From Sphaerulina vaccinii (lineage: Eukaryota > Ascomycota > Dothideomycetes > Mycosphaerellales > Mycosphaerellaceae), in NCBI GenBank assembly GCA_022570795.1, contig JAKUDP010000007.1, forward strand, positions 1,178,001-1,242,000: a DNA stretch of 64,000 nt, in the 5' to 3' direction. Made by a program: the position numbers and the translations under genes. The notes beneath the pieces were generated by a model. That model was not told the DNA's origin, made no database searches, and worked only from the letters and a program-made list of their open reading frames with translations. Positions 53,504 through 64,000 of the stretch are shown here, piece after piece. Position 1 is the first letter of the stretch. Every line of letters begins with the position of its first letter.

Positions 53504-55304
53504 TTACATACCGCCCTTCTCCGTTCCAACGACAACAGCCTCGCCCTTCTCCAAACTGTTCTCGCTGCTTCCCGAACTCACCACGCTCTCCTGACTCTCC
53601 GTCTCCCCCTTATGCTGCAATCTCTCCAACAAAGGCTCCGTACTAGTATTATACGTAAACAAGCCAGCCAAGAAAGCCACACTCGTCACGATAGCAGCCA
53701 TAAGAAAGATCTTGTTGAAAGACTCTGAGTAGACCTTTCTTACCAGAGCTCTCTGAACATCAGTCAAATCCTTTTGACTAGTAGCAAGATGTTGCAACGC
53801 CGCAGCAGGTATCTCTTTCAGCTTCGTCCTAACAAGATCCCCTTGGATTGCTGTCCCTGCAGAAAGACCAATAGCTCCGCCCAAGACTCTTGCAGCCGCA
53901 GCAATGCCCTGCGCAACTGCGTGATCTTTCTTCTTGCTTTCGATGTTGGCCAGCAGGGAGGAGGAGGAAGTCGTCATACCGAAGCCTAGACCGACGAAGA
54001 CTTGGAAGCCGTAGACTTTTGCTTCCACTGATGCTGAATCACCTAGTGTAGAAAGCAGACCTGTTCCAAGAGCCATGAGTGCTGATCCGACCATGACCGT
54101 GGGTCCGAGACGATCTTTGGTGGGCGATAGAGCTGTTCCTAGGACGCTGCCGATCGCTGAGGTGCATAGTAGAGGAAGGAGACTCAAGCCTGCTTGTAAG
54201 GGACCTTTGCCGTTGATCGTTTGAAGGCGCAGTGGGACGTTGTAGATGCAGATGACAAAACCGAAGCCCATTAGGAGGGACTTTGCTGCAGTCGCTGCAT
54301 AACGGCGGACTTTGAAGAGTTGTGGTGGAAAAGCTGGATCATATCGACCTGACATCTTGGTTGTGTGGCGATACTCCCAAGCGACGAGCAGGACCCAGCT
54401 CATGACTCCTGCCACGATGGGGCCAATGAACTTTCCAGTGCGCCAGCTTTGAGGCACTTCTGCTGCATGCATCAAGGAGAAACAAGGTAGTACGCAGCCT
54501 GCGATGAGGAGTAGTGTCCCTGGTAGATCGACTTTTCGAGCGCTTGACCAATCAGCTGGGCGTAATCGTCCGCCACCATGAGGAAATGACACAATGAACA
54601 GGACTGTCGAGAAAACCATGATAGGAGGATTGATCCCTATTCACTTGTCAGCAGTGGCTACCGTCTTGAGAAGAATGGTGTGCCTTACAGAATATCCATA
54701 GCCAGGATGCGTTCTCGGTGATTATGCCACCAAGAATAGGTCCCATTACACCTCCAGATGCGATACACAAGCCAATCGAGCCTCCAATCCACTTCCTTCT
54801 CGTGCTGTTACTGACCTCTTGCCATATCACCAGCGCAATGGTGTACAGTCCTGAGCCACCTATACCTTGCAAGCAGCGGCAGGCTATAAGCTGATCCAGC
54901 GTCTGAGCAAAGCCTGAGCCGAACGAAAAGGCGAAGAAGATGAATTGGGCCACAAGGTATGTATTGAAGCGTCCAATGATGTTTGCGAGGGATGTGAACA
55001 CGATCGCCAGTCCCACATCAGCCAACGTATATGCCAATGCGATCCATGTTACTTTCGTCAATGAGCCGAACTCAGCTCCAATGCTGTAAATGGCTGTAGA
55101 TGTGATGGATCCATCCATGAAGGAGAGAAAAAGCCCTACACCTAGTCTGAGATCTCATGGCAGCTTGACGACAGCTTTCCAACAATGTCAGATGAGTCCT
55201 TACGCAACACTGAGGCACCCAAAGCGCCATGCCGGAACTGGCACTGGGCCTGATGAATGCTGAACCTGCTCAGCAGTGGCAGATGCTGATGTTGTTGTCT
55301 TCAT
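53504..55304 (-). CDS. major facilitator transporter, DHA2-like
   Basis: Three exons encode 563 aa; introns are 55147-55203 and 54637-54688. The first exon is short (55204-55304) and starts at the ATG at 55304; it joins in phase as PVPAWRFGCLSVA to LGVGLFLSFMDGSI, the normal opening of span one. Motif A-like and following segments are ANIIGRFNTY and CRCLQGIGGSGLYTI; motif C-like is ASGGVMGPILGGIITE. About fourteen spans are likely, with a long charged C-terminal tail. DHA2 pumps export toxins, drugs and metabolites with proton exchange. It neighbours an ABM protein and, divergently, an AflR-like regulator about 2.4 kb away, which suggests export of a metabolite. Confidence 0.9.
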
Positions 55305-57739
55305 CGAATCGGTTGGGTACGAACGCGCCTCCTTGAGGGATGTTGTTTGGGACATTGTGGCTGGATCTCAAAAGAATAGGAGGAGATGGAGAAGCTACCT
55401 ATCCATCAACAACAACAATTCATTCTACAATGTGCATCGGCATCTGTTCTTCCGGCTGCCATTACCATTTTGTGGTGCCTTATAGAAATGCGCTCGCATA
55501 CCACGGCGCATTTCTGATAGTCGCCGAGGCGTAGGAGGTGGCTGTTGTAGCTGGAGCTGAGAAAGCTATGTCGTGGCGGTGTGTTGTAGTCGTGGCGTAC
55601 GGCCGGAGACAACCAACAACGATATAACCCAGTACATTGCATGCCCTACGTGGTAGATTGCGTAGATTGGGTTGGCACGGCAGCTGACGAGCTCGGAAAG
55701 ACTTTGCGAGGCACGTTTTACGCTACGCTTGTCGAAACGCCGCTACAGTGAACGCTATCGACGTGGCTGTGTGTGGCTCTATCGCAGCATGGTGCGGGTA
55801 TCGCGTGTCCTCTCATCAACCTTGTAATCTCCCACGAGCTCAGACACACGGTGTAGTAGATCCCGGCCTACACGCGTTTGCTGTGGCAGTACTGCACGAG
55901 ACATTGATGAGTGATGATGACAACTGCCGGCTTCGGCTTCAGCGCCCTACAGATGATGTGGGCCCGTGGCACTACCGTGTCTTGTGTCGCTTGTAATGAT
56001 GGTGATACTGGGCGAAGCCAGACAGACTACGGACGGCAAGTGGAGGAGGTGTCTGGCGGAGGCGACCGATTGCATAACGCAGTAGATGAATGTCGTGCGA
56101 TCGTCGGAGACACGCCTGTAGCTCGAGTATCGTCGTACTTACGCCTGAAGATCAAATCGCCTAGGTATGCTGCACAAGCATGATGATCGCCGGAGATCAT
56201 GGCGAGCGCCTCCAGGTCCCCAAGTGATCGACCGGCCAGCTCCCCGGGACTGTAAGCGAAGTCAAGCGACACTCCTGGTGCAGATATAAGCAGATTCAAG
56301 ACCATACCAAGCACAGGCGGGCCGCAATTTGCTTGTGTCGACTTCTTGATACAGAGCTGCGTTCCAGAAGTTCGATAGAGCATCGTAGTGGCAAGGTTGA
56401 CTGATAGAAGGAAGATAATGACAGCAGTAGTAAGACATTTTGACATGGTTCGGTCCATTTCTGCGGCAGTAAATCGGGTGCTGGCAGGGGTCTTCATTCT
56501 GTGGGGAAGCCACTGGTTGTTGGTTGCTGTTCTTCGGGTGTTGATAAAACACACGACTGCTGATCTTCGGTCGTGCTGCTCGTTTGTTCGATTCCTGGCC
56601 AGCAAATACGGAACCGGCCCGATGATGGGCTCTGCCGGCGCGAGCTGTCGTGTAACTTGCATTATCGACCCAATGTCTCGGACGCCCATGAACGCGAAAC
56701 TGCTGGTAGCATGCCTTCGTGAGTGGTATCAAGTAGCGGTTGCGTAAGGACATCCACCATATTCCGAGACTTCAATTCTCCGGTATGTAAAGCTCATGGC
56801 GGAAACTGTAGTGGACACTGCTTTGCAGCTAGACTCCACGAATCGACAATGGTGATCCTCCGCAACACATGGAGTCGTCTCTTTAGCAGCGCCGAGTGAT
56901 AAGCACCATAGACAGCGCCTCCATAGTAGCCACTTCGTACTTGGCACTATACGCACTATACGGCCTCGGGGCTGTCCTCGGAGCACGTGGCCGCTAGATT
57001 GGGAGACTTGCAGTCTTCGAGACTCAGACTAGCCAATGTTCCATAGCTTAGCGAGCTTGTTCATTGCCTATACAGGTGTAGAATTGCAGTTTAGTAGCGT
57101 AATCACGCTGAGTGCTGCGGGAGCAGCTGTAGATCACCGCTTTGACGTCGCAATGCCCAGTGTCAGCAGAATCCGTGCATCCCATTGGCACGCATGCAGG
57201 TGGCCACGGCGTAAATCCACAGCCACCACTCAGGTGTAGATCTCAACCTGTAACGTGGTTGAGATGCTAAGGAACCGACTGCACCACCGTTCATTCCCGG
57301 TTGACCGCATTATCTCTCTCGTGCAAGATGCCGCCCTCAGCCCGTAATGCTGTGCCGCGCCACATGATTCCACGACTGAATGAGTCCATTGAGGTTCCGT
57401 CTGTGAGATTCAAGTGGGGGCATTGCATCAGGTCCAGGCCACGCGTGTGTAGTCTCACTCCTGCAGCAACTCATATGCTTAGGCTGTGGGGAGTCTCACC
57501 AGAGTCTGGCGCGCCGGTTGAGGCAATCCGTTGCCATCCGACCATGATTCTCGCGAGGTAGAGCTTTCGAGGATCTTGTCTCACACATGTACGCTAGACA
57601 CAAGTCCTGTTGATCTAGCATACATCAACAGCTCAAGGATAAGTCCAAGATTGATATGCCGGACGATATAAGAGACAAGCTCGTTGTCATACTTTTCGCC
57701 AAGCTGTTGTCAAACTTATTGCCAAGCTCAACATCCTCG
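55305..57739. other. long region without a firm gene
   Basis: This 2.4-kb stretch separates the DHA2 start from the second AflR-like start. One doubtful ORF (56027-56689, -) is listed separately. The rest shows no motif on either strand. Confidence 0.4.
56027..56689 (-). CDS. hypothetical membrane or secreted protein (doubtful)
   Basis: A 220-codon frame from a true ATG. Internal ATGs at about residues 65 and 82 give a shorter form beginning MSKCLTTAVIIFLLSVNLATTMLY, a good signal anchor or signal peptide. A second hydrophobic stretch is PVLGMVLNLLISAPG. A GTAAGT donor falls after GDLIFRR, so later exons may exist and the C-terminus as read may be wrong. No family is recognised. Confidence 0.3.
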   Translation of the reverse strand: MGVRDIGSIMQVTRQLAPAEPIIGPVPYLLARNRTNEQHDRRSAVVCFINTRRTATNNQWLPHRMKTPASTRFTAAEMDRTMSKCLTTAVIIFLLSVNLATTMLYRTSGTQLCIKKSTQANCGPPVLGMVLNLLISAPGVSLDFAYSPGELAGRSLGDLEALAMISGDHHACAAYLGDLIFRRKYDDTRATGVSPTIARHSSTALCNRSPPPDTSSTCRP

Positions 57740-59027
57740 ATGTCTTCCAGTTCAGGGTTCCAGTTTAGAGGAGCGTGCGAGCCGTGTCATCGGTACGGCA
57801 GCCGAGCATGAATGCCTACAGCGACGAGTGACGAGAGCTGACTTGCCACAGAAGGAAGATTCGCTGCATGATTCCACCTGGGGATAGTGCATGCACGACC
57901 TGCACACACTCTGGCATAGCATGTCTCTTCGCTCCTAGACGGAAGCCCGGTCGCCCAAAGCGTCTAAACTCGAATGGAGAATCGGCCAACGAAAGGCAAG
58001 CATCCTCACGGGAGAGAGAACGAGAAAGACAAGCATCGCCGAGAGCACAGCCATGGTCGGATTCCGGAAGTCCGCCGACTGTCGAGCACAGTAACAACGA
58101 CGGCGCTGCACTGGAGTTCGATACCACAATGCTAGGCATGGATGCTGATGCCGTGATGGATGTGTATTGGAGCAATGTTGGGACCAGTCTCGAAAGTCAT
58201 GGTAGTAATGGCTGGGTCGATACGTCCACACAGCTCTCATACGTCCAGCCCGATCAGACCACATTCAACGGCATTGCGGAAACGATGCAGTATCAATTGG
58301 TTCTACCAAAAGTGCGAATCCGCACTCCTGGCAGATTGATTGTTGTATATGAGGCTTCATTCCAACTGTATCCGCTATCCGCAACACCCAGACGCTCGCA
58401 ATCACTTTCCGCGGCATCGACATTCAACGGCTTTTTTTGGATATGCTGCAGGATAACAGCACGACACAGCCTTCCTCAGCACTCACGTCGTGTAGTAGTG
58501 CAGTCACAGAAGAGGACATTGGGTTTGACTCATCCATGCAACTCTGCAGGGAACTCCAGGAGTACTGCCATTACGTCAGCCATCGGCCGTCGTTCACCCC
58601 CTCGGTGTACCACAATGTCTTCCACGATCTGCTGCGCATGTGCACCGCCGCATCGAATATGCCCCCCGCGGCCGGTCACTATCCAACGGCAGCACTTGTC
58701 CTGGCTGCCATGCTCAAGTTTCTGGAGCTCTGCACTCTGATCATATCGCGTCTCTCGGAGAATCCAGTCAATTCTGCAATGGGGGCCGCGCATCTGCAGA
58801 ATATGTTCTTGTTGAAGAAGATGGATCTGGTGCTACTTCCCACCAAACTTTATCTCGCCGGCAAAGGACACCAAGCCGGAGTGCAGAAGGCGCAAGAACT
58901 CCATCACCAGATCGAGTCGACAATCATCAGGGAGTATCCCCAGCTGGCATGGGGAGACGTGAATGGCCACCATCATCATGTAAATCACGGAGACCTGTCG
59001 TGTTCTTCCTGTCCTACGGCGAGATGA
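57740..59027 (+). CDS. second AflR-like Zn2Cys6 transcription factor
   Basis: Three exons are proposed, about 362 aa. Intron 1 (57793-57851) splits the zinc cluster: ACEPCHR joins RKIRC, giving CEPC-x6-C, then CTTC and a last Cys in SGIAC. The ATG at 57740 (MSSSSGFQFRG) lies 13 codons before it. An APRRKPGRPKR linker follows as in AflR. The second intron ends at 58451 with TGCAG; its donor is probably GTGCGA at 58312, but a GTATAT site nearby keeps the same phase. The C-terminal half (CRELQEYCHYV, LVLAAMLKFLELCTLIISRL, LHHQIESTIIREYP) resembles the AflR C-terminal domain. It likely controls local genes such as the acyltransferase downstream. Confidence 0.85.
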
Positions 59028-59502
59028 TGATGAATTTGCGATGGCGATGTCGATGATTTCCGAGTTGGCCGAGAGGATGATGTTGGAGTCGCGATGAAGG
59101 AAGATTCCCAATCCAGTTTAGCGTTTTCTTAGTCATGTTTTCGATATACCCTGTAGATATATAATGAGTGACAAACAACCTGAAACTTTGACTTCATCTC
59201 CTGACATTTTGTTTCTGCTCTACTTGGCACTCCAGGAGTCCAGTTCTGTACCTCGACTACCGATGAGTGATCGCGTCGCTGTGGCTTGCCGTCTTTCCTC
59301 GGCGCCGGCGATATCTGAACTACTCGCCGAAATGGCGCTCGTAGAGGCACCAATAGCTATGTTGGCGGTATGCCGAGATGGCACATTTCCTGTGTCAAGC
59401 GATCCTTGAGAGATGGCCGCATGAGATGTTATAGATATCGCCACGCGCCCCATGAGATACGGCTTCACGATCCAGAGCAAGACGAGAAAGAAGCAAGCAA
59501 TC
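59028..59502. other. intergenic, promoter of the acyltransferase
   Basis: No gene seen on the forward strand. A 160-codon antisense frame (59220-59702) overlaps it and is treated as chance. Confidence 0.35.
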
Positions 59503-61106
59503 ATGACTTCAACCGCAACTGCCACTACCACCACCCAAGAGCCAGCATGGCTGCTAGACACCAGGCCCCTACTTCCCAGAGGTGACCTCACGGAGGCCCC
59601 AGTGGCAATCGCAGACTTGAATGTGAAGACTGTACAGACCATTCGATCAGCAGGTATGGACATTCGTCCGCTGTGCCGTCGCAACTTTTCCTGCTGACAC
59701 AACTCGTAAGTGCTGTTGAGAGGCTATGCATTGCCCGAGACGAGATGGGGCTCTACAAGTATATGGTCACTGTATGCACATATAGTAGGCCTTTATCTGG
59801 AGAGGAACACGTATTGTCGAGCACAGTATTCAAGGCATTGAAGCATTGCATTTCTCAGCACCACATTCTGGGCGCAGTCGTGCAAGATGGCGAGACTGAG
59901 GCACCGAAATTCGCCAGAACTTCGTTTGTTGACCTAAGCAAGCACCTACTCGTTCTGGGCGCCATCAACGACCACGACAAAGCAATCTCCTCGTTCTTGG
60001 AAGCAGTACACAACCTTCCTCTGGACCCAGATCATCCACAGTGGCGTGTGTATGTTCTTCCACTGAACTCCGCCACAGAGCAACGCTTTCATATAGCCTA
60101 TGTCTGCTCTCATGCATTCATCGATGGACGCTCCAGCTTCTCGTTCCACCAGACCTTTCTCCGAGCGCTGCGCGAGGTTGAACATCTCGACTACACTTCG
60201 GACCCCATCTTCGAAGTTCCGGCGGGCTACCATGTAGCTCCTGCACTGGAGGAAGCTGGCAACTTCACCATATCTCAGGACTGGTTGAAAGCCACACTCG
60301 CGGCAGGTGGTATGGTTGACAACAATGCCAATAAAGGCCTTTGGCTCGGCGCAAGCTCACGACCTAAGCGACATCATGCTGCGAAGTTTCCTCGGCAGGC
60401 CATGGAACATACTACTGTCGCACAAGAAACAATCCACAATGCAGTGATGGCATGTCGAAGCCATGGCGCGAGATTGACTGGGCTCCTCAATCATTTGGCA
60501 GCCCGAGCTATCGTCAAGAATCTGCAAGTGCGAGGCTACGACTATTCTAAGATCATTGTCTGTACACCTTTCGACCTTCGTCCATTGTTGAACCACGATG
60601 TCAGTACTATGGGCAACCTTTCATCTGCAGTCAATGAGACTATCGAAGTCAAGGTTGACCCTATCAACACCGACCGCACATTCACGAGTGAGGAGTGGGA
60701 CGGAGTGCGAAGCACTACTATTCTACTTCGCGAAAGGTGCATGGCGCTTGTCGACCAACCTGTACGATTGCTTGGTTACTGTACATCTTTCCGCAACTAC
60801 CTTACCAAGCTTGCCTCTACTCCAGCCGCAGAGTCCATCACGATTAGCAACCTCGGCACGCTCGATGGTGGTACGAACGAGAATGATCCAAGCACCTGGT
60901 CTATCGACCATGTGGTATTCTCACAATCCAGCCACGGTGCTGGGTCCGCGTTGAACTTCAACATTGCCAGCATGAAAGATGGGGCGATGACTATAACGGT
61001 GACCTGGGTGCCGGGTATGCTGGGAGTAGACATCAAGGATGAACGACAGTTCGTCCGGGACGTCTGCAGCAACATTACCGAGGGACTGGAGTCTGTGGCC
61101 CAGTGA
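59503..61106 (+). CDS. HxxxD acyltransferase, alcohol acetyltransferase-like (5' end uncertain)
   Basis: The main exon is clear: from about 59725 to the TGA at 61104-61106. It carries ERLCIARDEMGLY, then the catalytic HAFIDG (HxxxD) and later FDLRPLL and MGNLSSAVNETI, matching fungal AATase-like members of the condensation/BAHD-type fold. These transfer acyl groups from CoA to hydroxyl or amino groups. The N-terminus is probably in another frame starting at the ATG at 59503 (MTSTATATTTTQEPAW, or 59452 further upstream), ending near VKTVQTIRSAG. The join cannot be fixed: donors GTGAAG, GTACAG and GTATGG and acceptors near 59709 and 59719 compete, and only some combinations keep phase. It follows the second AflR-like gene on the same strand. 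Confidence 0.72.
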
Positions 61107-62329
61107 CCGGACTCCAGCATCACACCGACCCCACGATGTGTGCAAAACCTGGATTGATGTCGTCGCTCTGCGATGGTGCTAGATCGCATTCATGCTGTGC
61201 TCCGAAGGAGGGTCAACGACCGGGACCAAGGCGACGTAATGGAGGTCTTCAGGTTTAAACTGGCGGGGTCAGTCTCGTGGCTGTAAGATGGGTGGATCAT
61301 GATTACTGAAATTCTTTTCTTCACGGATTTCATATCAGAATGCGGGTGCGCGTCCGACAGCCAAAGATAAAGATATGGCAGTTCTCCAGATCTCCTGCGG
61401 AGACTGTGGGCTGCGGGAGGCTTTGTGGTCCGCATTCCACCTTACGATGCGCCACGAATTCGTTTGTTATACAGTCTATACACTCATACCATTCGCACTC
61501 AGCAAATGTCTCACCTCAACAATGACTTCACACGTGAGCCAAGACTCTCCTTCAGCTCTTGATCTCTGTAAGCTTTAGAACTGTGCTTGCGCAACTGTCA
61601 CGAGTATGTCCAACCGTCACCTGACAATGGGTGGAGACCAGATCGCTTGCATATACTCCGGCAGACCCCTTGATGCCACTGCACACCATATTCCAGCATG
61701 CATTGGCGCCTCACTCATCGGAAGCACTCTCAACGGTCTTGAACCTCACATTGGGATGCCATTATGCACAAACACGTGGTGAGCACACCCTCCACTCTTC
61801 GTGCATATGCAGCTTCCCAGGTTCGTATCTGTCGCTGTAGCGAGCGAGATGTGGCGTCGCAGAAGATAGATTGATATACGCCGAGGTGGATTCACTTGCG
61901 GTTGTGGAGCTCAGTCTTGGCAAGCTCACCTAAGCATGATCGACTTCTGCAGCTTGAACAAAGAACTTGATGATGAATCTGTCCGAGATCTCCAGGCCAT
62001 ATGTATGTTTCACTCGCTCCAAGACGCCAGGGTATACCAAGGCCGTGTGATTGTATCTTGGCTTTCTGGATTCGTTCTCGCGATGAATGGAGTAGTCCAC
62101 GGCGAGCCACTTGATGCATTTGGATGATTGTCCGCGAGCGATGATGACTAGAAGTATGAAGCTCTATCGCAATGTCTGGTATCGTCGTGTACTGCGATAG
62201 TTCGAGAATTGTAGACGGCAAGAGCTTACCACTTCAAGGTCAGCAAACTCATGCTTAATGTGGAAGGAAGCTTTCTCACACTGACAGGCCAAGGACAGAC
62301 CTAAGTTAGCAAGATCCTCCACCGAAGTC
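61107..62329. other. intergenic region
   Basis: No supported gene or RNA; it includes the promoter of the secreted protein. Confidence 0.4.
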
Positions 62330-62994
62330 ATGCATCTCATCCAAGGTCTCGCCCTCGTCCTCCTCGGCACTGGTCCGGCCATCGCAACACCAATCCTGCA
62401 GACTCGACAAGCCTCGAATGCCACCAATACCACCAGCAGCAACTGCACATCATGGAACGAGCCAAAGCTGGGTATAGCAGAAGTCATGAAGAACTGGGCA
62501 GTCGTATGGGCAGGCAACCACTCTGAATCGATAGTCAATCACACCATAACGCCCGATGTCTCGCTCTGGATGGATCGACTCCCAGTTGGCAGCCCATTCA
62601 ACGCCACAACAGCTGCCGTGTCCGTCACCAACGCCAGCCAGCTACTGGAATTCGTTGGCACGTCTCGCAATGGCTTCTCCACATACAAGTTCACCAACAA
62701 CTTCTACTTCGTCAGCAAGGAAGCGGATAAGCTCGCAACGAGGTGGACTTTGAACGCGATTGTTGGGAATGATACCCAGTCGCCGTAAGTCTGAGTGTGG
62801 TCGCATGAAGAGGCAGTTGCTAACACAGTTGCAGGATTCGCAAGCCGGGTGATGTAGTGACGATGAATGGCACGGATATTCTCCTCTTCGATGGCTGCTC
62901 CGGACGCATCTCCCAGATCTTGACGGCGCAGGACACATTGGAGTATCTTCGCCAAATGGGAACAAGCATATCCAGCAGTGACTGGAAGGTGTAG
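62330..62994 (+). CDS. secreted SnoaL/NTF2-like protein
   Basis: Two exons encode 204 aa; the intron is 62785-62834. The ATG at 62330 starts a clear signal peptide (MHLIQGLALVLLGTGPAIATP, cleavage after about residue 18-20). Several N-glycosylation sequons (NAT, NTT, NHS, NHT, NAT, NAS) follow. The body fits a cone-shaped NTF2/SnoaL fold: WAVVWAGNHSESIVNHTITPDVSLWMDRL, ATRWTLNAIVGND, then GTDILLFDGCSGRIS and LEYLRQMG. Extracellular SnoaL-like proteins are widespread in plant-associated fungi; no reaction is assigned. An antisense frame over this gene is a shadow. Confidence 0.78.
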
Positions 62995-63151
62995 ATAGTG
63001 CAACACTTGTACGGCAGGCTTGAGGGAAGTCGCCTGCCAAGATGCGACCAGCGAGGCAACATAGTCCGAGGAGATGACTTCCAGATCGACTGTAGTCCCA
63101 ACCGCACTGTTGCGGTTTCAAAGATTAATAGTGTTCATCAATCAGCACAAA

Positions 63152-64000
63152 TCAGGCCGTCGTGAGTCCCAGGCTTCTCACAGGATGAAGCAGCCACGTC
63201 ACATCCGACTTCACAGTTGGATTTCCCACCCTCAGTAGAATCGCACCACTCTCGATCGCGAAAGTCCAGCAGAATACTCTCTTTAGCCAACTCCTTTCGT
63301 TCTTCTTCCACAACAGTCTCTCCATAACACATCCCACACCTTGGCCGACGAAGACAAGGAAGAGCCCACCTCCAACTGTCCACGGACTCTCACTGAGCGC
63401 ACCAGCACACCACCCATGCCAAATGCCACTCAGCGCAAAGGCTCCCACAACGCCCGCCGCTTTCCCAATCTCTTTATTTAAGCCCATGCCATTAATAACC
63501 ACCTGTTGCGCAGGTCGATATCCCAGAGCTATAAGCCACGACTGCGCTCCCTGATGCCAGTGAACAGACCAGAATTCAGCAATCCCAGTGGCGGAGAAAG
63601 GTAGGAAGAACAGGACATTCGGACAAAAGGGATGCAAACACGTATGCGTAAAGTCCAGTCCAGAGTTGATGAAGACCAGAACCATTAGAACTTGGACCTC
63701 CGGTGTAGGATAGATGTACGTCGCAACAGGAACCAGAATCCGAGGAATCCAGGTCCAGCACATTCTTTCCATCTTCGAAGTCTTCTGATAAAGCTCTCTT
63801 CGTCTCGACTCGTTGACTCGGATGTCGAAAGAACCATATCTCGCCTCTGTGAACAACCGGAAGACATATTCACCTTCACCTCTCCAGCTTTCCATCTCCA
63901 CTTCCTTCGCTAACAACTTCGGCGCCCTCTCGGCTCTCACGACTCCCAACTCCCAAACTTTACACGCCATAAAGAAGCATAAACATCTAATCCCAGCCTC
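63152..64000 (-). CDS. wax synthase-like MBOAT protein (5' partial)
   Basis: The frame is open from base 64000 to the stop at 63152, so the gene may start beyond the window; an ATG also exists at 63970. The visible 272+ aa hold several spans and the MBOAT_2 pattern: PNVLFFLPFSATGIAEFWSVHWHQ followed by the putative active His in ALSGIWHGW. Fungal members of this group acetylate terpenoid or sterol-like alcohols or make wax esters from acyl-CoA. The short 63.0-63.15 kb gap separates its stop from that of the secreted protein, so the two are convergent. N-terminal spans are missing here. Confidence 0.82.
   Translation of the reverse strand, partial: EAGIRCLCFFMACKVWELGVVRAERAPKLLAKEVEMESWRGEGEYVFRLFTEARYGSFDIRVNESRRRELYQKTSKMERMCWTWIPRILVPVATYIYPTPEVQVLMVLVFINSGLDFTHTCLHPFCPNVLFFLPFSATGIAEFWSVHWHQGAQSWLIALGYRPAQQVVINGMGLNKEIGKAAGVVGAFALSGIWHGWCAGALSESPWTVGGGLFLVFVGQGVGCVMERLLWKKNERSWLKRVFCWTFAIESGAILLRVGNPTVKSDVTWLLHPVRSLGLTTA

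Noticed and set aside
59220..59702. 160-codon reverse ORF with a hydrophobic span
   Set aside because: Opens at a non-ATG-like context and overlaps the putative first exon of the acyltransferase; no family features.

Overview
This window is nuclear DNA of a filamentous ascomycete. Genes on both strands are broken by many short introns of about 47-75 bp with fungal splice signals, and the gene families are typical of ascomycetes: a highly reducing polyketide synthase, AflR-type Zn2Cys6 regulators, an A-T-R reductase, F-box proteins and an RRM-YTH protein. A pair of near-identical long introns resembling introner-like elements hints at Dothideomycetes (Mycosphaerellales-like); that placement is inference, not proof.

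Left part (1-10.7 kb): the 3' part of a GUP1-like MBOAT gene is followed by an A-T-R adenylate-forming reductase (2210-5335, +). This converges on a nine-exon thiamine diphosphate enzyme of the benzaldehyde lyase/acetolactate synthase kind (6147-8393, -). A carboxylate-to-aldehyde reductase beside an aldehyde-coupling enzyme suggests acyloin chemistry. A degraded duplication lies between them. An F-box gene (9384-10661) follows.

Middle left (11.9-24 kb, all -): an unusual cytochrome P450, a sulfotransferase-like P-loop protein carrying the twin introns, an AAAP amino acid permease, a 963-aa F-box protein with an acidic tail, and a kelch-repeat protein.

Core biosynthetic cluster (24.5-42.2 kb): a Baeyer-Villiger-like flavin monooxygenase, a four-exon highly reducing PKS (27179-34643; KS-AT-DH-MT(degenerate)-ER-KR-ACP, no releasing domain), a divergently transcribed FSH/LovG-like serine hydrolase that could release the chain, an AflR-like regulator, a lipocalin-like protein and a DHA1 major facilitator. 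Together these could build, release, tailor and export a reduced polyketide.

Right part: apparently housekeeping genes (RRM-YTH protein 43518-45103; Zn2Cys6/fungal_trans factor 46244-48712) separate the core from a second group: a TauD/TfdA dioxygenase, a small ABM monooxygenase, a DHA2 transporter, a second AflR-like regulator and an HxxxD acyltransferase (49.5-61.1 kb). Whether this belongs to the same pathway cannot be told from sequence. The window ends with a secreted NTF2/SnoaL-like protein and part of a wax-synthase-like MBOAT gene.

Gene models were built by hand from reading frames and splice signals. Unless stated otherwise, exon sums are multiples of three and reading phases join across the introns. 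No homology search was run.
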